A stretch of 64,000 nucleotides of DNA, taken from SAR202 cluster bacterium Io17-Chloro-G6. GTDB lineage: Bacteria > Chloroflexota > Dehalococcoidia > UBA3495. The notes below the pieces were generated by a model. The model searched no databases. It was not told where the DNA came from and was given only the letters and a program-made list of their open reading frames with translations. The stretch spans positions 21,363 to 85,362 of the forward strand of contig MUCT01000003.1 of the NCBI GenBank assembly GCA_002816585.1. The letters are read 5' to 3'. How positions within the stretch are numbered: position 1 is the stretch's first letter; every line of letters starts with the position of its first letter. This document shows, one piece after another, positions 44,658 through 54,168 of this stretch. Position numbers and translations under genes: made by a program.

Positions 44658-45470
44658 CTAAGATGGTAACGCAAAGTCCGCAGGGAAGGGCACGACTCCC
44701 GTGCCGTCGATCAAATGCCTGGGCATGAAATACTCACGGCTGTCGGGTCCGCCAAACCCTTCGATGAATGACTGGACCACGCCGTCGGATTCCAGCGCAG
44801 CGCGGACTATCTGCTTGTTGAAATTGCTGATGTCCTCGGACCCAATGAAGTCATCCACGGGCATCCAAAGGCACTCTTGGATCTCATCGGCCTGCATATT
44901 GATCTCTCGACTGAGCGGGCTCAGTTTGCCCACGAAGTAGATGTCCGACTTTCCGTACCTGTATCCATGCCATTGCCGGAAACAGGCGATGGACTCGAAC
45001 ACTGCCTTAACCCCGGTCTCCTCCAGCACCTCTCGCTCGACCGCTTGGCCCAAATGTTCTCCGGCCAGTAACGCACCGCCCGGCAGCTTCAATGTCGGCT
45101 GACGGCCACCGACTCCGTATTTCTCCCTAACCACCAACAGGTCTTTCTCCGGAGTTAATACCACTCCGCCGATACCGATGTAGTGAGTTGCGAAGGGAGG
45201 TATGTGGGCCCTCTGCACCAACCGGCACGTGAGCAGGATATAGTCGTCGCCGGTGTGGTGAAAGTCGAACCCGCGGTCGATGGCCTTCGGTATCAGCGCC
45301 GATTGGCTCTTGGGTATCTCCAGCCAGACGGCCAGGTACCCATCCGACGACCATTTTTCAATGGACGCGCCAAGCCTGGCGTCAAATTCATTGGGGTCAA
45401 AGGGTAGCTCCGATGGAATAACGACAATCCCATTGAATTGGTTGGGCTTGAACTCAAGTATCTCAGCCAT
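44658..45470 (-). CDS. Nudix hydrolase with N-terminal pre-Nudix domain (NUDT6-like)
   Basis: The protein has 270 residues. The first 100 form a pre-Nudix domain (VWLEIPKSQSALIPKAIDRG, GFDFHHTG) resembling that of NUDT6 and plant Nudix proteins. The Nudix domain follows with PTLKLPGGALLAGE and AVEREVLEETGV as its metal-binding box. Substrate is unknown. It is divergent from lhr with 202 bp between. Confidence 0.85.
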   Translation of the reverse strand: MAEILEFKPNQFNGIVVIPSELPFDPNEFDARLGASIEKWSSDGYLAVWLEIPKSQSALIPKAIDRGFDFHHTGDDYILLTCRLVQRAHIPPFATHYIGIGGVVLTPEKDLLVVREKYGVGGRQPTLKLPGGALLAGEHLGQAVEREVLEETGVKAVFESIACFRQWHGYRYGKSDIYFVGKLSPLSREINMQADEIQECLWMPVDDFIGSEDISNFNKQIVRAALESDGVVQSFIEGFGGPDSREYFMPRHLIDGTGVVPFPADFALPS

Positions 45471-45636
45471 CGGCGTATCGACTCACTTTTTGGCGGCCCG
45501 TTGGCGCGGCCACACCCGAATTCTAGGAGGCCGAAACATAGCATACCCCAATTGCGTCTCCAGAAAACACCCGGTCTGCCACGTTACGACTGACATTCGC
45601 CCCTGGCGAGATGGTCATTCAAAGCCGATTATGTAA

Positions 45637-45666
45637 AGGTTTACAAGGAAACCTCTGTGCTAAAAT
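45637..45666 (+). promoter_or_regulatory. Candidate lhr promoter with short leader and inverted repeat
   Basis: TTTACA (45640-45645) and an extended -10, TG-C-TAAAAT (45658-45666), lie 15 bp apart and only 6 bp before the lhr ATG, implying an almost leaderless mRNA. The inverted repeat AGGTTT-ACAAGG-AAACCT (45637-45654) covers the -35 region and could be an operator. All inference from pattern. Confidence 0.4.
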
Positions 45667-45672
45667 TTTGCC

Positions 45673-48600
45673 ATGCCTGTCTCTCATTTTCATCCGCTGG
45701 TCCAAGAGTGGTTCAAGAGCCGGTTCTCCGAGCCGACCGATGCCCAACTGCAGGGCTGGCCGGCCATCGCCCAGGGCCGCCACACCCTGGTTGCCGCCCC
45801 AACGGGGTCTGGCAAGACCTTGGCGGCGTTCCTAACTTGCATCGACAACTTGGTTCGCCAAGGCCTTTCAGGCGAGATACCCGACTCCACTCAGGTGGTC
45901 TACGTTTCGCCACTGAAGGCCCTTTCCAACGACATCCAGAAAAATCTGGCCACGCCGCTGGCGGAGATCGCAGATCTGGCCGAAGCCGCCGGCACCCCCT
46001 TGCCTGAAATCCGTGCTGGAGTGCGCACTGGCGACACCCGTGCCTCCGAAAGGGCCAAGATGGCCAAGAAACCGCCCCATATCTTGATAACCACACCTGA
46101 ATCTCTGTACATCCTGTTGACCTCCCGAAGCGGCCGCCAAGGGCTGACCGGCGTGCACACCGTCATCTTGGACGAGATCCACGCCGTTGCCGGCAACAAA
46201 CGCGGCTCCCATCTTTCCTTGTCGGTTGAGCGGCTCTGCACTTTGGCTGAGAAACCAATAGTGCGCATCGGGTTGTCCGCCACCCAGCGCCCCATCGAAG
46301 AAATCGGACGGCTTTTGGTCGGCAACGATAATCTCGAGCAAGACGGGACGCTGGACGGCAAACCCGATTGCTTGATTGTGGATACCGGGCATGCCCGGGC
46401 TATCGATCTAGCCATGCAATTGCCCCAGCGTGAGTTGGGACCAATAGCCTCCCACGAGCTGTGGGCCGAGGCTCTAGACTCCGTGACCGACCTGGTGCGC
46501 AGCCACGGAACAACCCTGGTCTTCGTCAACACTCGAAGGTTGGTGGAGCGAGTTTCCCACCAGCTATCGGATCGTTTGGGGGAGGATGCGGTCGTCGCCC
46601 ACCATGGCAGTCTATCTAGGACCACCCGCTTGGCCGCCGAGGAGAAACTGAAGGGCGGACAGGTAAAGGTATGTGTCGCCACTGCGTCCTTGGAATTAGG
46701 CATCGACATCGGAGTTGTCGACCTGGTCTGCCAGATCGGCTCTCCCCGGTCCATCGGCGTCCTGCTGCAGCGGGTGGGACGATCTGGGCACCAGGTCGGA
46801 GGCACTCCTAAAGGCCGCTTGTTCCCCCTAACCAGGGATGAATTGGCCGAGTGCGTCGCCCTGGCCCGGGCGATCAAGCACGGCAACCTGGACACCCTGA
46901 GTATTCCTCCTTGGCCGGTGGATGTTCTGGCCCAGCAAATAGTAGCCACTTGCGCGCAAGAAGAGTGGAACGAAGAGCAGCTATTTAACCTTTGCCGAAG
47001 AGCCTACCCATACCGGGAGCTTCCCCGAGATAAATTTGACCAGGTCGTGGACGTTTTGTCCAACGGGTTCGCCCTCCGCCAGGGGAGGCGCGGGGCCTAT
47101 CTCCACCGGGACGGCATCAACCTGAAGGTGAAGGGTAGACGCGGAGCGCCGATCGCGGCCATGACCAGCGGAGGCGCGATCCCGGATAATGCCGATTACG
47201 ACGTCATTCTTGAACCTGAGGAAACATTTGTTGGCACGGTCAATGAGGACTTTGCCATTGAGAGCCTGGCCGGCGACGTATTCCTTCTGGGAAACACCCC
47301 ATGGAAGATTCGCCGGGTTGAGAGCGGCAAGGTCCGGGTGGAGGACGCGCAAGGACAACCGCCGACCATCCCCTTCTGGCTGGGAGAGGCTCCCGGACGC
47401 ACTTGGGAGCTGTCCCAGGAGGTCTCCGACATTAGGGAGGGCATCGACCAGCGTCTGGACGATCACGCCAAGGCTCGGGACTGGGTGGTTGCCGAATCGG
47501 GTGTGGACCAGGAGTCCAGCCGTCAATTGGTCGCATACCTGGAGGAAGGCAAGCGGGTTTTGGGGGTGATACCCTCCAAGACCAAGGTAGTCGCCGAGCG
47601 GTTCTTCGATGAGAGCGGCGGGATGCAACTGGTGATTCACGCCCCCTTTGGAGCCAGGATTAACCGTGCCTGGGGAATGGCGTTGCGCAAGAAGATCTGC
47701 CGGACCTTCAATTTCGAATTACAGGCCACCGCCACCGACGACGGCCTGAATTTCGCATTGGGGCCCGGCCTGTCCATGCCAGTGGACGACGTCTTCACAT
47801 ACTTGAACGAACGCACCCTCCAAGACGTGCTTGAACAGGCCATCCTGCAAGCGCCTCTTTTCGGCACCCGCTGGCGTTGGAATGCGACTCGAGCCCTGGC
47901 GATCCTGCGGCACACAGGCGGGCGCAAGGTCCCGGCGCCCCTGATCCGGATGCGCTCCGACGATCTATTGGCGGCGGTGTTTCCAGCTCAGGCGGCCTGC
48001 CAGGACAACGCGATAACCGGCGACATAGAGGTCCCGGACCATCCCTTGGTGTTCGAAACCATGCGCGATTGCCTCACCGAAGCAATGGACGTGGAAGGCT
48101 GCAAAGAGCTGCTGGGCAGCATCTCCGATGGCAGCATTGAGATATTCGGGCGTGACACTGTGCAGCCGTCGGCCTTTTCCCACCAGATTTTGAACGCCGC
48201 ACCCTACGCCTTCTTGGACGACGCACCTCTGGAAGAACGCCGCGCCAGGGCGGTTTCCCTCAGGCGGGCGTTGCCCGAGGACTCCCGCGACCTGAGCGCC
48301 TTGGACCCTTCCGCCATCGAACGGGAAACGGCCAACGCGTGGCCCAGGATGCGCGACGCCGACGAATTGCACGACGCTCTCTTGGTGTTGGGGTTGCTGC
48401 CTGAATCCACCGCCCTGGCCAGGGCCGACTGGGATGGCATGGGCGACATACGCCAGATGTTTGATTTCCTGGTGGCCTCGAATCGTGCCTACCGTATGGT
48501 AACTGGTGAAGCCGCCTGCTGGGTCGCCGCTGAACGCCTTCCGCTCATATCGCCAATATATCCGGAGGCCAATTTCGCCCCTGCGCCGCCTCCGTTATTA

Positions 48601-50016
48601 TTGAAAGGGGACGGCGAAAGGGAAGACAACATCTATTCAGTGCTGCGGGGCTGGGTGGAGTGCTCCGGACCGTTGACCGTCACGGAGGTGGTCCAGTTAT
48701 TGGGCATTCCCAGTGACGACATCCACTATGCGTTTGGACGTCTGGAGAACGAGGGCGTCGTGCTTCGGGGGAATTTCAGGGCCGACGTGGAAGAAGAGGA
48801 ATTCTGCGACCGCCGCATCCTGGCCCGGATCCACCGGTCGACCATCGATACCTTGCGCCGGGAGGTCGAGCCGGTCCCTTCGGCCACCTTCATGCGCTTC
48901 CTGCTCCGGTGGCAACACGTAGACCCGTCGGCGCGGCTGCAGGGCGAGGGCGGCCTGCTGGCAGCGATCGAACAGCTGCAGGGATTCGAGTCGGCGGCAG
49001 GCGCCATTGAGGAAGAAGTTCTTCTCTCCCGTGTGTCCGATTACAGTCCCGCGATGCTGGACCGTCTGTGCCTGGGGGGAGAAGTGGTTTGGGGTCGCGT
49101 TTCGTTTCAGCAGACCCAGCAACAAAACGGCGCCCCCCAGTCCAAGGGCCATCCGTCCTTCTCCAGGGCCACACCAATAACGATGGTTCTACGCGATTCT
49201 CTGGATTGGGTTCTCGGTCCCGTCGGCCAAGACGCAGAGGGCCTGACCGGCGCGGTGAAAGCAGTCGTTGAAGTCCTCGGCAATCGAGGAGCGTCTTTTC
49301 TTTCCGATATCGTATCGGCCACCCAGCGGCTGCCGTCGGATGTGGAAGAGGCCCTCTGGACCTTGGCCGCCTCCGGCCGAGTGACCGTTGACGGGGTTGA
49401 ATCGCTGCGCCAACGGCTGGGTGGCGCTGTCCGGCGGCCCCGGCGCAATGGCCGCTATGGGCAACACCGGAGGCGCGGTTACAGCCGTTGGTCGCTCCTG
49501 GAGCCCCTTGACCCGGTGGACGACCGGAGCGAACCCATCGCCCGTCAACTCCTGGACCGTTACGGCGTGGTGTTCCCGGAGCTATTGGCCCGGGATGCCC
49601 TGTCTTACCGGTGGCGCGACCTGGTGCGGGTGCTGCGCCGACTGGAGGCCCGGGGTGAAATCAGAGGAGGGCGTTTCGTATCCGGCTTCGTAGGAGAGCA
49701 GTTTGCCCTGCCAGAAGCGGTAGAACTGCTGCGGAAGACCAAGAACGCCGAGCCCGAGGGCCGCTTTACCGCCATATCGGCATGCGACCCCCTAAATCTT
49801 GCCGGGATTATCTCGCCCGGTCCCAGGGTTTCAGCGGTGGTGCGCAACCGGTTGGCCTTCCGAGACGGCGTCGTCATCGGTTCGATGGAGCACGGTTCAT
49901 TTGTTCCGTTGGCCAATGTGAGCCCGGAAATTCTTGACCAGGCCAGAGCCGTGTTGAGCGTACCGATTTCCCATGCCGGCTATCCAATGGATCGCCCGGA
50001 CCTAGTAACAGCATAG
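45673..50016 (+). CDS. lhr: Lhr-type ATP-dependent DNA helicase (long form)
   Basis: The 1,447-residue superfamily 2 helicase has Walker A APTGSGKT (Lys48), LDEIHAV (167-172), SATQRPIEE and the second RecA domain with TTLVFVNTRRLVERVS, ELGIDIGVVDLV and LQRVGRSGHQ. A winged-helix/beta-barrel region to about residue 850 is followed by the long C-terminal extension found in bacterial Lhr, with WHQH-type winged helices (LLRWQHVDPSARLQGE) and a RGEIRGGRFVSGF segment. Lhr acts in DNA repair and replication restart. The gene has no Shine-Dalgarno motif and may be translated from a near-leaderless mRNA. Confidence 0.95.
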   Translation: MPVSHFHPLVQEWFKSRFSEPTDAQLQGWPAIAQGRHTLVAAPTGSGKTLAAFLTCIDNLVRQGLSGEIPDSTQVVYVSPLKALSNDIQKNLATPLAEIADLAEAAGTPLPEIRAGVRTGDTRASERAKMAKKPPHILITTPESLYILLTSRSGRQGLTGVHTVILDEIHAVAGNKRGSHLSLSVERLCTLAEKPIVRIGLSATQRPIEEIGRLLVGNDNLEQDGTLDGKPDCLIVDTGHARAIDLAMQLPQRELGPIASHELWAEALDSVTDLVRSHGTTLVFVNTRRLVERVSHQLSDRLGEDAVVAHHGSLSRTTRLAAEEKLKGGQVKVCVATASLELGIDIGVVDLVCQIGSPRSIGVLLQRVGRSGHQVGGTPKGRLFPLTRDELAECVALARAIKHGNLDTLSIPPWPVDVLAQQIVATCAQEEWNEEQLFNLCRRAYPYRELPRDKFDQVVDVLSNGFALRQGRRGAYLHRDGINLKVKGRRGAPIAAMTSGGAIPDNADYDVILEPEETFVGTVNEDFAIESLAGDVFLLGNTPWKIRRVESGKVRVEDAQGQPPTIPFWLGEAPGRTWELSQEVSDIREGIDQRLDDHAKARDWVVAESGVDQESSRQLVAYLEEGKRVLGVIPSKTKVVAERFFDESGGMQLVIHAPFGARINRAWGMALRKKICRTFNFELQATATDDGLNFALGPGLSMPVDDVFTYLNERTLQDVLEQAILQAPLFGTRWRWNATRALAILRHTGGRKVPAPLIRMRSDDLLAAVFPAQAACQDNAITGDIEVPDHPLVFETMRDCLTEAMDVEGCKELLGSISDGSIEIFGRDTVQPSAFSHQILNAAPYAFLDDAPLEERRARAVSLRRALPEDSRDLSALDPSAIERETANAWPRMRDADELHDALLVLGLLPESTALARADWDGMGDIRQMFDFLVASNRAYRMVTGEAACWVAAERLPLISPIYPEANFAPAPPPLLLKGDGEREDNIYSVLRGWVECSGPLTVTEVVQLLGIPSDDIHYAFGRLENEGVVLRGNFRADVEEEEFCDRRILARIHRSTIDTLRREVEPVPSATFMRFLLRWQHVDPSARLQGEGGLLAAIEQLQGFESAAGAIEEEVLLSRVSDYSPAMLDRLCLGGEVVWGRVSFQQTQQQNGAPQSKGHPSFSRATPITMVLRDSLDWVLGPVGQDAEGLTGAVKAVVEVLGNRGASFLSDIVSATQRLPSDVEEALWTLAASGRVTVDGVESLRQRLGGAVRRPRRNGRYGQHRRRGYSRWSLLEPLDPVDDRSEPIARQLLDRYGVVFPELLARDALSYRWRDLVRVLRRLEARGEIRGGRFVSGFVGEQFALPEAVELLRKTKNAEPEGRFTAISACDPLNLAGIISPGPRVSAVVRNRLAFRDGVVIGSMEHGSFVPLANVSPEILDQARAVLSVPISHAGYPMDRPDLVTA

Positions 50017-50272
50017 TTCGTATCAATTGTCTCCATGGACCGGCTCCCCACGCTAGGTATTCCCTAGTCTCTTCAGCGTATCCAATTGATAATCCGAGGG
50101 CGCTATGCTAACGTTAGGCACTGAATTCCAGCGGCGGACCGGCCACAAACCAAGGGCGGTCAGCCCACTGAATTAGATACACAACCGAGCACTTTTTAAG
50201 TCTCCCCACCTTCTTTCCCGGCCACATCTTATAGAGGCGGCGTGGAGAGGCGACACGATAAAGGCGGCCCCA

Positions 50273-52060
50273 TTGTCCGAGTTCCGTTATTCGCCTAATC
50301 CCAACCAGGCTCACCTGGTCAACTGGCAACCCTGGAGCCCCGCTACTTTCGCCAACGCTCAGGCGGAAGACAAACCAGTCCTGCTGTCAATCTCGGCGGT
50401 GTGGTGCTACTGGTGCCATGTGATGGACGAGACGAGCTATTCCGATCCTGAAGTCCAGGCGTTACTCAACGAGAACTTCGTAACCATTCGCGTGGATAAC
50501 GACCACCGGCCGGATATCAACTCCAGATACAACGTGGGCGGTTGGCCCACCACTGCCTTCTTGACCGGCCACGGTGGACTCATCGGCGGCGCGACCTACC
50601 TGCCTCCCGATCAATTCATCGCCATGATTTCCGAGTTCGTCGACGCCTATAAGAACGACCGCCCAACCCTCTATACCCAAGCCAGAGACCTGCTCAACCG
50701 TCGCAAGGAGCATGCCCGCCGGACTACCGCGGGACCCGAGCTTGATGATACGTTGGTTGACCGGGTCTCCCGCATCGTCGCCGGTTCTTACGACGCCGCC
50801 AACGGTGGGTTTGGCAGTGAGCCCAAGTTCCCAAACGCATCTATTTTGGCTTTTGTGAACCACCTGTACCGCACTAGCGGCGAAGATTTCTACGCCGCCA
50901 TGATCACCAAGACCCTGGACAATATGTCTGAGAGCCTGGTGGCGGATGAGCAGGACGGAGGGTTTTTCAGGCATTGCGCTCATGCCGATTGGTCCGAGCC
51001 GCAGCACGAGAAAATGCTGGAGGACAATCTGGGGCTGGCCCGGGAGTTTCTGAACGCAGGGATCGTCCTGAAGCGCCCTCAGTACCTGGCAACTGCGAAG
51101 AAAACAATAAAATACCTGTTCGATCACTTATACGAACCAGCAATACCCGGATTCCAGGGCAGCCAGGGGGCGCACTCGGATTATTTCTCAATGGACCAAA
51201 ACCGGCGGATGGACGAAAACCGGCCAACACCCGATCCATCGTGTTATGCCAGCAGTAACGCATTGGCGGTAACGGTGCTTTTGGATGCGGCTTGGAAGCT
51301 GGGCGACTCTTCCTTGCAGACGAGCGCCATCCAGGTCCTGGACAGACTGGACTCCATGGCCCAAGGCGGCTCTTTTAGTCACGTTTACTCCGGACAAGGG
51401 CCGTCCGGCGCGCCGGCGTTCTTTAGCGACTGGGCCTGGCTGTTGTCCGCATTGGTGCAGGCCCACGGCAATACCTCTTTGGAAGCCTACCTTGAGCGGG
51501 CCGTCGCTGTCGCTCAGGTCATGGTGGACCGTTTCTTCGACCAAGATGGCGGGGGGTTCTTCGACGTCGAAGATGACCCGGAGGCCATAGGGCATCTACA
51601 GGTCAGAGAAAAGACCTTGACCGACAACATGACCGCCGTCCAGGCGTTACTCCGCCTCTACCAATCCACCAGAAACGAAGACTACCGGCAGATAACCGAG
51701 GCCACGATTAGCGCCTTCTCCGAAACATTCAGAGATCACGGGGAATTTTCCGCCGAGTACGGACTTGCCGTACACCTGTTTACGAACGCCATGGTGGAAG
51801 TGACAGTCGAGGGCCGCCTCGAAGACCCCGGCTGTCAGGAACTCGTGGCGGCCGCCGCCCGCCTTCCCCAGCCCAATCTGGACATCAAGACCGTAACGGC
51901 CGCCGAGGGCGACACAATGGCCAGGGCACATGTCTGCCTGGACACGGTGTGTCTGCCCCCAGTGGACTCGCCCCAGGAACTGGCCGATGCCGTGGCGGGA
52001 CTGACCAAGCAGCAAGAAAGCCCATTCCAGGACATATTCCAGGTCTTTCCTGGCAATTAG
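50273..52060 (+). CDS. Thioredoxin-domain protein of the DUF255 (YyaL/SPATA20) family, shortened
   Basis: The 595-residue protein starts with a thioredoxin-like domain with the motif SAVWCYWCHVMDETSYSD (family: WCHWMA/CHVM), followed by a six-hairpin-glycosidase-like helical domain (SYDAANGGFGSEPKFPN, LEDNLGLAREFL, TLTDNMTAVQALLRLYQ). Family members are usually about 670-690 residues, so this one is shorter. Function is unproven; the fold suggests a redox domain joined to an epimerase-like toroid. The start is a TTG at 50273, which gives the usual short lead-in. Nothing recognisable lies in the 256 bp upstream. Confidence 0.88.
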   Translation: MSEFRYSPNPNQAHLVNWQPWSPATFANAQAEDKPVLLSISAVWCYWCHVMDETSYSDPEVQALLNENFVTIRVDNDHRPDINSRYNVGGWPTTAFLTGHGGLIGGATYLPPDQFIAMISEFVDAYKNDRPTLYTQARDLLNRRKEHARRTTAGPELDDTLVDRVSRIVAGSYDAANGGFGSEPKFPNASILAFVNHLYRTSGEDFYAAMITKTLDNMSESLVADEQDGGFFRHCAHADWSEPQHEKMLEDNLGLAREFLNAGIVLKRPQYLATAKKTIKYLFDHLYEPAIPGFQGSQGAHSDYFSMDQNRRMDENRPTPDPSCYASSNALAVTVLLDAAWKLGDSSLQTSAIQVLDRLDSMAQGGSFSHVYSGQGPSGAPAFFSDWAWLLSALVQAHGNTSLEAYLERAVAVAQVMVDRFFDQDGGGFFDVEDDPEAIGHLQVREKTLTDNMTAVQALLRLYQSTRNEDYRQITEATISAFSETFRDHGEFSAEYGLAVHLFTNAMVEVTVEGRLEDPGCQELVAAAARLPQPNLDIKTVTAAEGDTMARAHVCLDTVCLPPVDSPQELADAVAGLTKQQESPFQDIFQVFPGN

Positions 52061-52142
52061 AGGGGCCGTAAGCAGAGGCTCGTAAACTGGCCTCCCAGGG
52101 CCGATGGCGTATCATTTCAGTAACAATTTGTGGAGGAATCGC

Positions 52143-53942
52143 GTGCTGCGTAGCGCGAACTGTGGCTCCCTGAGAGCCGAAAACGACGGCGACCAAGTTA
52201 CCCTGGCCGGCTGGATCGGCCGGCGGCGCGACCACGGAGGAATCATCTTCTTGGATCTGCGCGACAGGTCGGGCATCGTTCAGGCGGTGTTCAATCCAGA
52301 GACGGCCGCCGATGCCACGCGGATCGCCGAAGAGGTCAGGCCGGAATGGGTGGTGCAGGTCAAAGGCACGGTTAACCGCCGGCCGGAAGGCAGCGAGAAC
52401 CCGGCCATCGTCACCGGCGATGTGGAAGTGATGGCCACCGACCTTACCGTTTTGAACCGATCCTTAACCCCCCCCTTCTATATCGAAGAAGATGCGGATG
52501 CCGATGAAAGCTTGCGCCTTCGCTACCGCTACCTCGACCTGCGGCGGCCTCCCATGCTGCGCAACCTCACGCTGCGGCACAAAGTGGTCAAATACATCCG
52601 GGACTTCCTGAGCCACCGGGACTTTCTTGAGATCGAGACTCCTATCTTGATCAAAAGCACCCCGGAAGGCGCCAGGGATTTCTTGGTTCCCAGCCGGATG
52701 CAACCCGGCAATTTCTACGCCCTGCCCCAGTCGCCCCAACAGATGAAGCAGTTGCTAATGGTCGCCGGTCTCGAGCGGTATTTCCAGATCGCACGCTGCT
52801 TTCGCGACGAGGACCTGCGCGCCGACCGGCAATTAGAGTTCACTCAGTTGGACTTGGAGATGAGCTTCGTCGAAGAAAACGACATTCTGGACCTGACGGA
52901 GGAGCTATACACCGGCATGATCGAGTCGGTAGCGCCTGAAAAAGAGCTCAGAAAGCCCTTCCCCAGGATCACCTATGACACCGCGATGGACCGCTACGCT
53001 TCGGACAAGCCCGACCTGCGTTTCGGTCTGGAGATGACCGACGTTTCCGATCTGGCCGGCGAGACCGAATTCAGAGTCTTTCTCTCCACCATCCAAGCTG
53101 GGGGGCGCATCAAGGGTTTCGTTGTGCCCGGCCAGGCCCACTTCACCACGTCTCAAGTCCGGGAATTAGAGGACGTCGCCAAGGAAGCCGGAGCCGGTGG
53201 GCTGGTATACATCCGGTACCGGGGGACCAACCCTGTGGGCCAGTTGACCGCGGAAGAAATCGTCCAGTCTGCCGGGCTCCGCATGCCCGCCGAATGGCAC
53301 CAACGCCTGGCGGACCAGATGGGCGCAGGCCCTGGAGATCTCGTCTTGCTGATGGCGGGACGCCAACCCCGGTTGAATTCCTGGCTCACTGTGATGCGGA
53401 CTCATATGGGTGAATTGCTGGAGCTGCCGGACCAGGAGGAATTGGCTTTTGCTTTTGTTACCCGCTTCCCGTTATTCGAGTGGAACGAGGACGCCAGGCG
53501 TTGGGACTCCTCCCACCATCCTTTCACCTCACCGGACGACGGGCAAGAAGGGGAGTTGAACGGCGAAGACCTGGGCGCAATTAAGTCGAAGGCCTATGAC
53601 CTGGTCTGCAACGGTTCGGAGCTGGCCAGCGGCAGCATCCGAATCCACAACCGGCAGCTTCAAGAGAAAATCTTCCAGATATTGGGTCACTCGAAGGAAG
53701 AGATCGAATCCCGATTCGGCCAGATTCTGGAGGCCTTCGAGTACGGCGCGCCGCCCCACGGAGGCATCGCGCCGGGAATAGACCGGCTGGTGGCTATCCT
53801 CAGCGGCAGCTCGTCGATCAGGGACGTGATCGCCTTTCCCAAGACCCAGAGCGGCGCCGACCTGTTGTTCGACGCCCCAACCACCGTATCCCAGTCCCAA
53901 CTCGATGAATTGGCCCTGCGGATTGTTGAACAACCCAAATAG
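52143..53942 (+). CDS. aspS: Aspartyl-tRNA synthetase, bacterial type
   Basis: The 599-residue class II synthetase has the anticodon-binding OB fold (VTLAGWIGRRRDHGGIIFLD), class II motif 1 to motif 3 (ending HGGIAPGIDRLVAIL) and a bacterial GAD insertion between motifs 2 and 3 (YIRYRGTNPVGQ and following). FRDEDLRADRQLEFTQLD is motif 2. The start is the GTG at 52143, six bases after a GGAGGA site; upstream in-frame ATG 52104 lacks such a site. It stands alone. Confidence 0.96.
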   Translation: MLRSANCGSLRAENDGDQVTLAGWIGRRRDHGGIIFLDLRDRSGIVQAVFNPETAADATRIAEEVRPEWVVQVKGTVNRRPEGSENPAIVTGDVEVMATDLTVLNRSLTPPFYIEEDADADESLRLRYRYLDLRRPPMLRNLTLRHKVVKYIRDFLSHRDFLEIETPILIKSTPEGARDFLVPSRMQPGNFYALPQSPQQMKQLLMVAGLERYFQIARCFRDEDLRADRQLEFTQLDLEMSFVEENDILDLTEELYTGMIESVAPEKELRKPFPRITYDTAMDRYASDKPDLRFGLEMTDVSDLAGETEFRVFLSTIQAGGRIKGFVVPGQAHFTTSQVRELEDVAKEAGAGGLVYIRYRGTNPVGQLTAEEIVQSAGLRMPAEWHQRLADQMGAGPGDLVLLMAGRQPRLNSWLTVMRTHMGELLELPDQEELAFAFVTRFPLFEWNEDARRWDSSHHPFTSPDDGQEGELNGEDLGAIKSKAYDLVCNGSELASGSIRIHNRQLQEKIFQILGHSKEEIESRFGQILEAFEYGAPPHGGIAPGIDRLVAILSGSSSIRDVIAFPKTQSGADLLFDAPTTVSQSQLDELALRIVEQPK

Positions 53943-54034
53943 CCGGATAGGTTTTCGCCAACACCGTGTTTCTGCCAAAAGCCTGAATTCAGAAGGGCTG
54001 CTTCGATCACCCGTTATCCTGGGGAGGAGTCCAA

Positions 54035-54059
54035 GATTCCAGCTTTCGCTGGAATGACG
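54035..54059. repeat. Half copy of the palindromic intergenic repeat
   Basis: GATTCCAGCTTTCGCTGGAATGACG matches the right end of the element at 25118-25267 with core substitutions that keep the palindrome. It sits between aspS and the aldolase gene, with no second half. Confidence 0.65.
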
Positions 54060-54105
54060 AAAGGGCTCCGGCCGACTTCATTGACGGCCCAGGTTGAACG
54101 GAATT

Positions 54106-54138
54106 AAAAAGGCCCCCGGATTACATCCGCAGGCCTTA
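54106..54138 (-). terminator. Terminator after the aldolase gene
   Basis: On the minus strand AAGGCC pairs with GGCCTT and, inside it, CGGAT pairs with ATCCG, followed by TTTTTAATT. It begins about 30 bp after the aldolase stop at 54169. Confidence 0.85.
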
Positions 54139-54168
54139 AAATGTTCCCTTGTTTCAAAGTTGCTCTGC

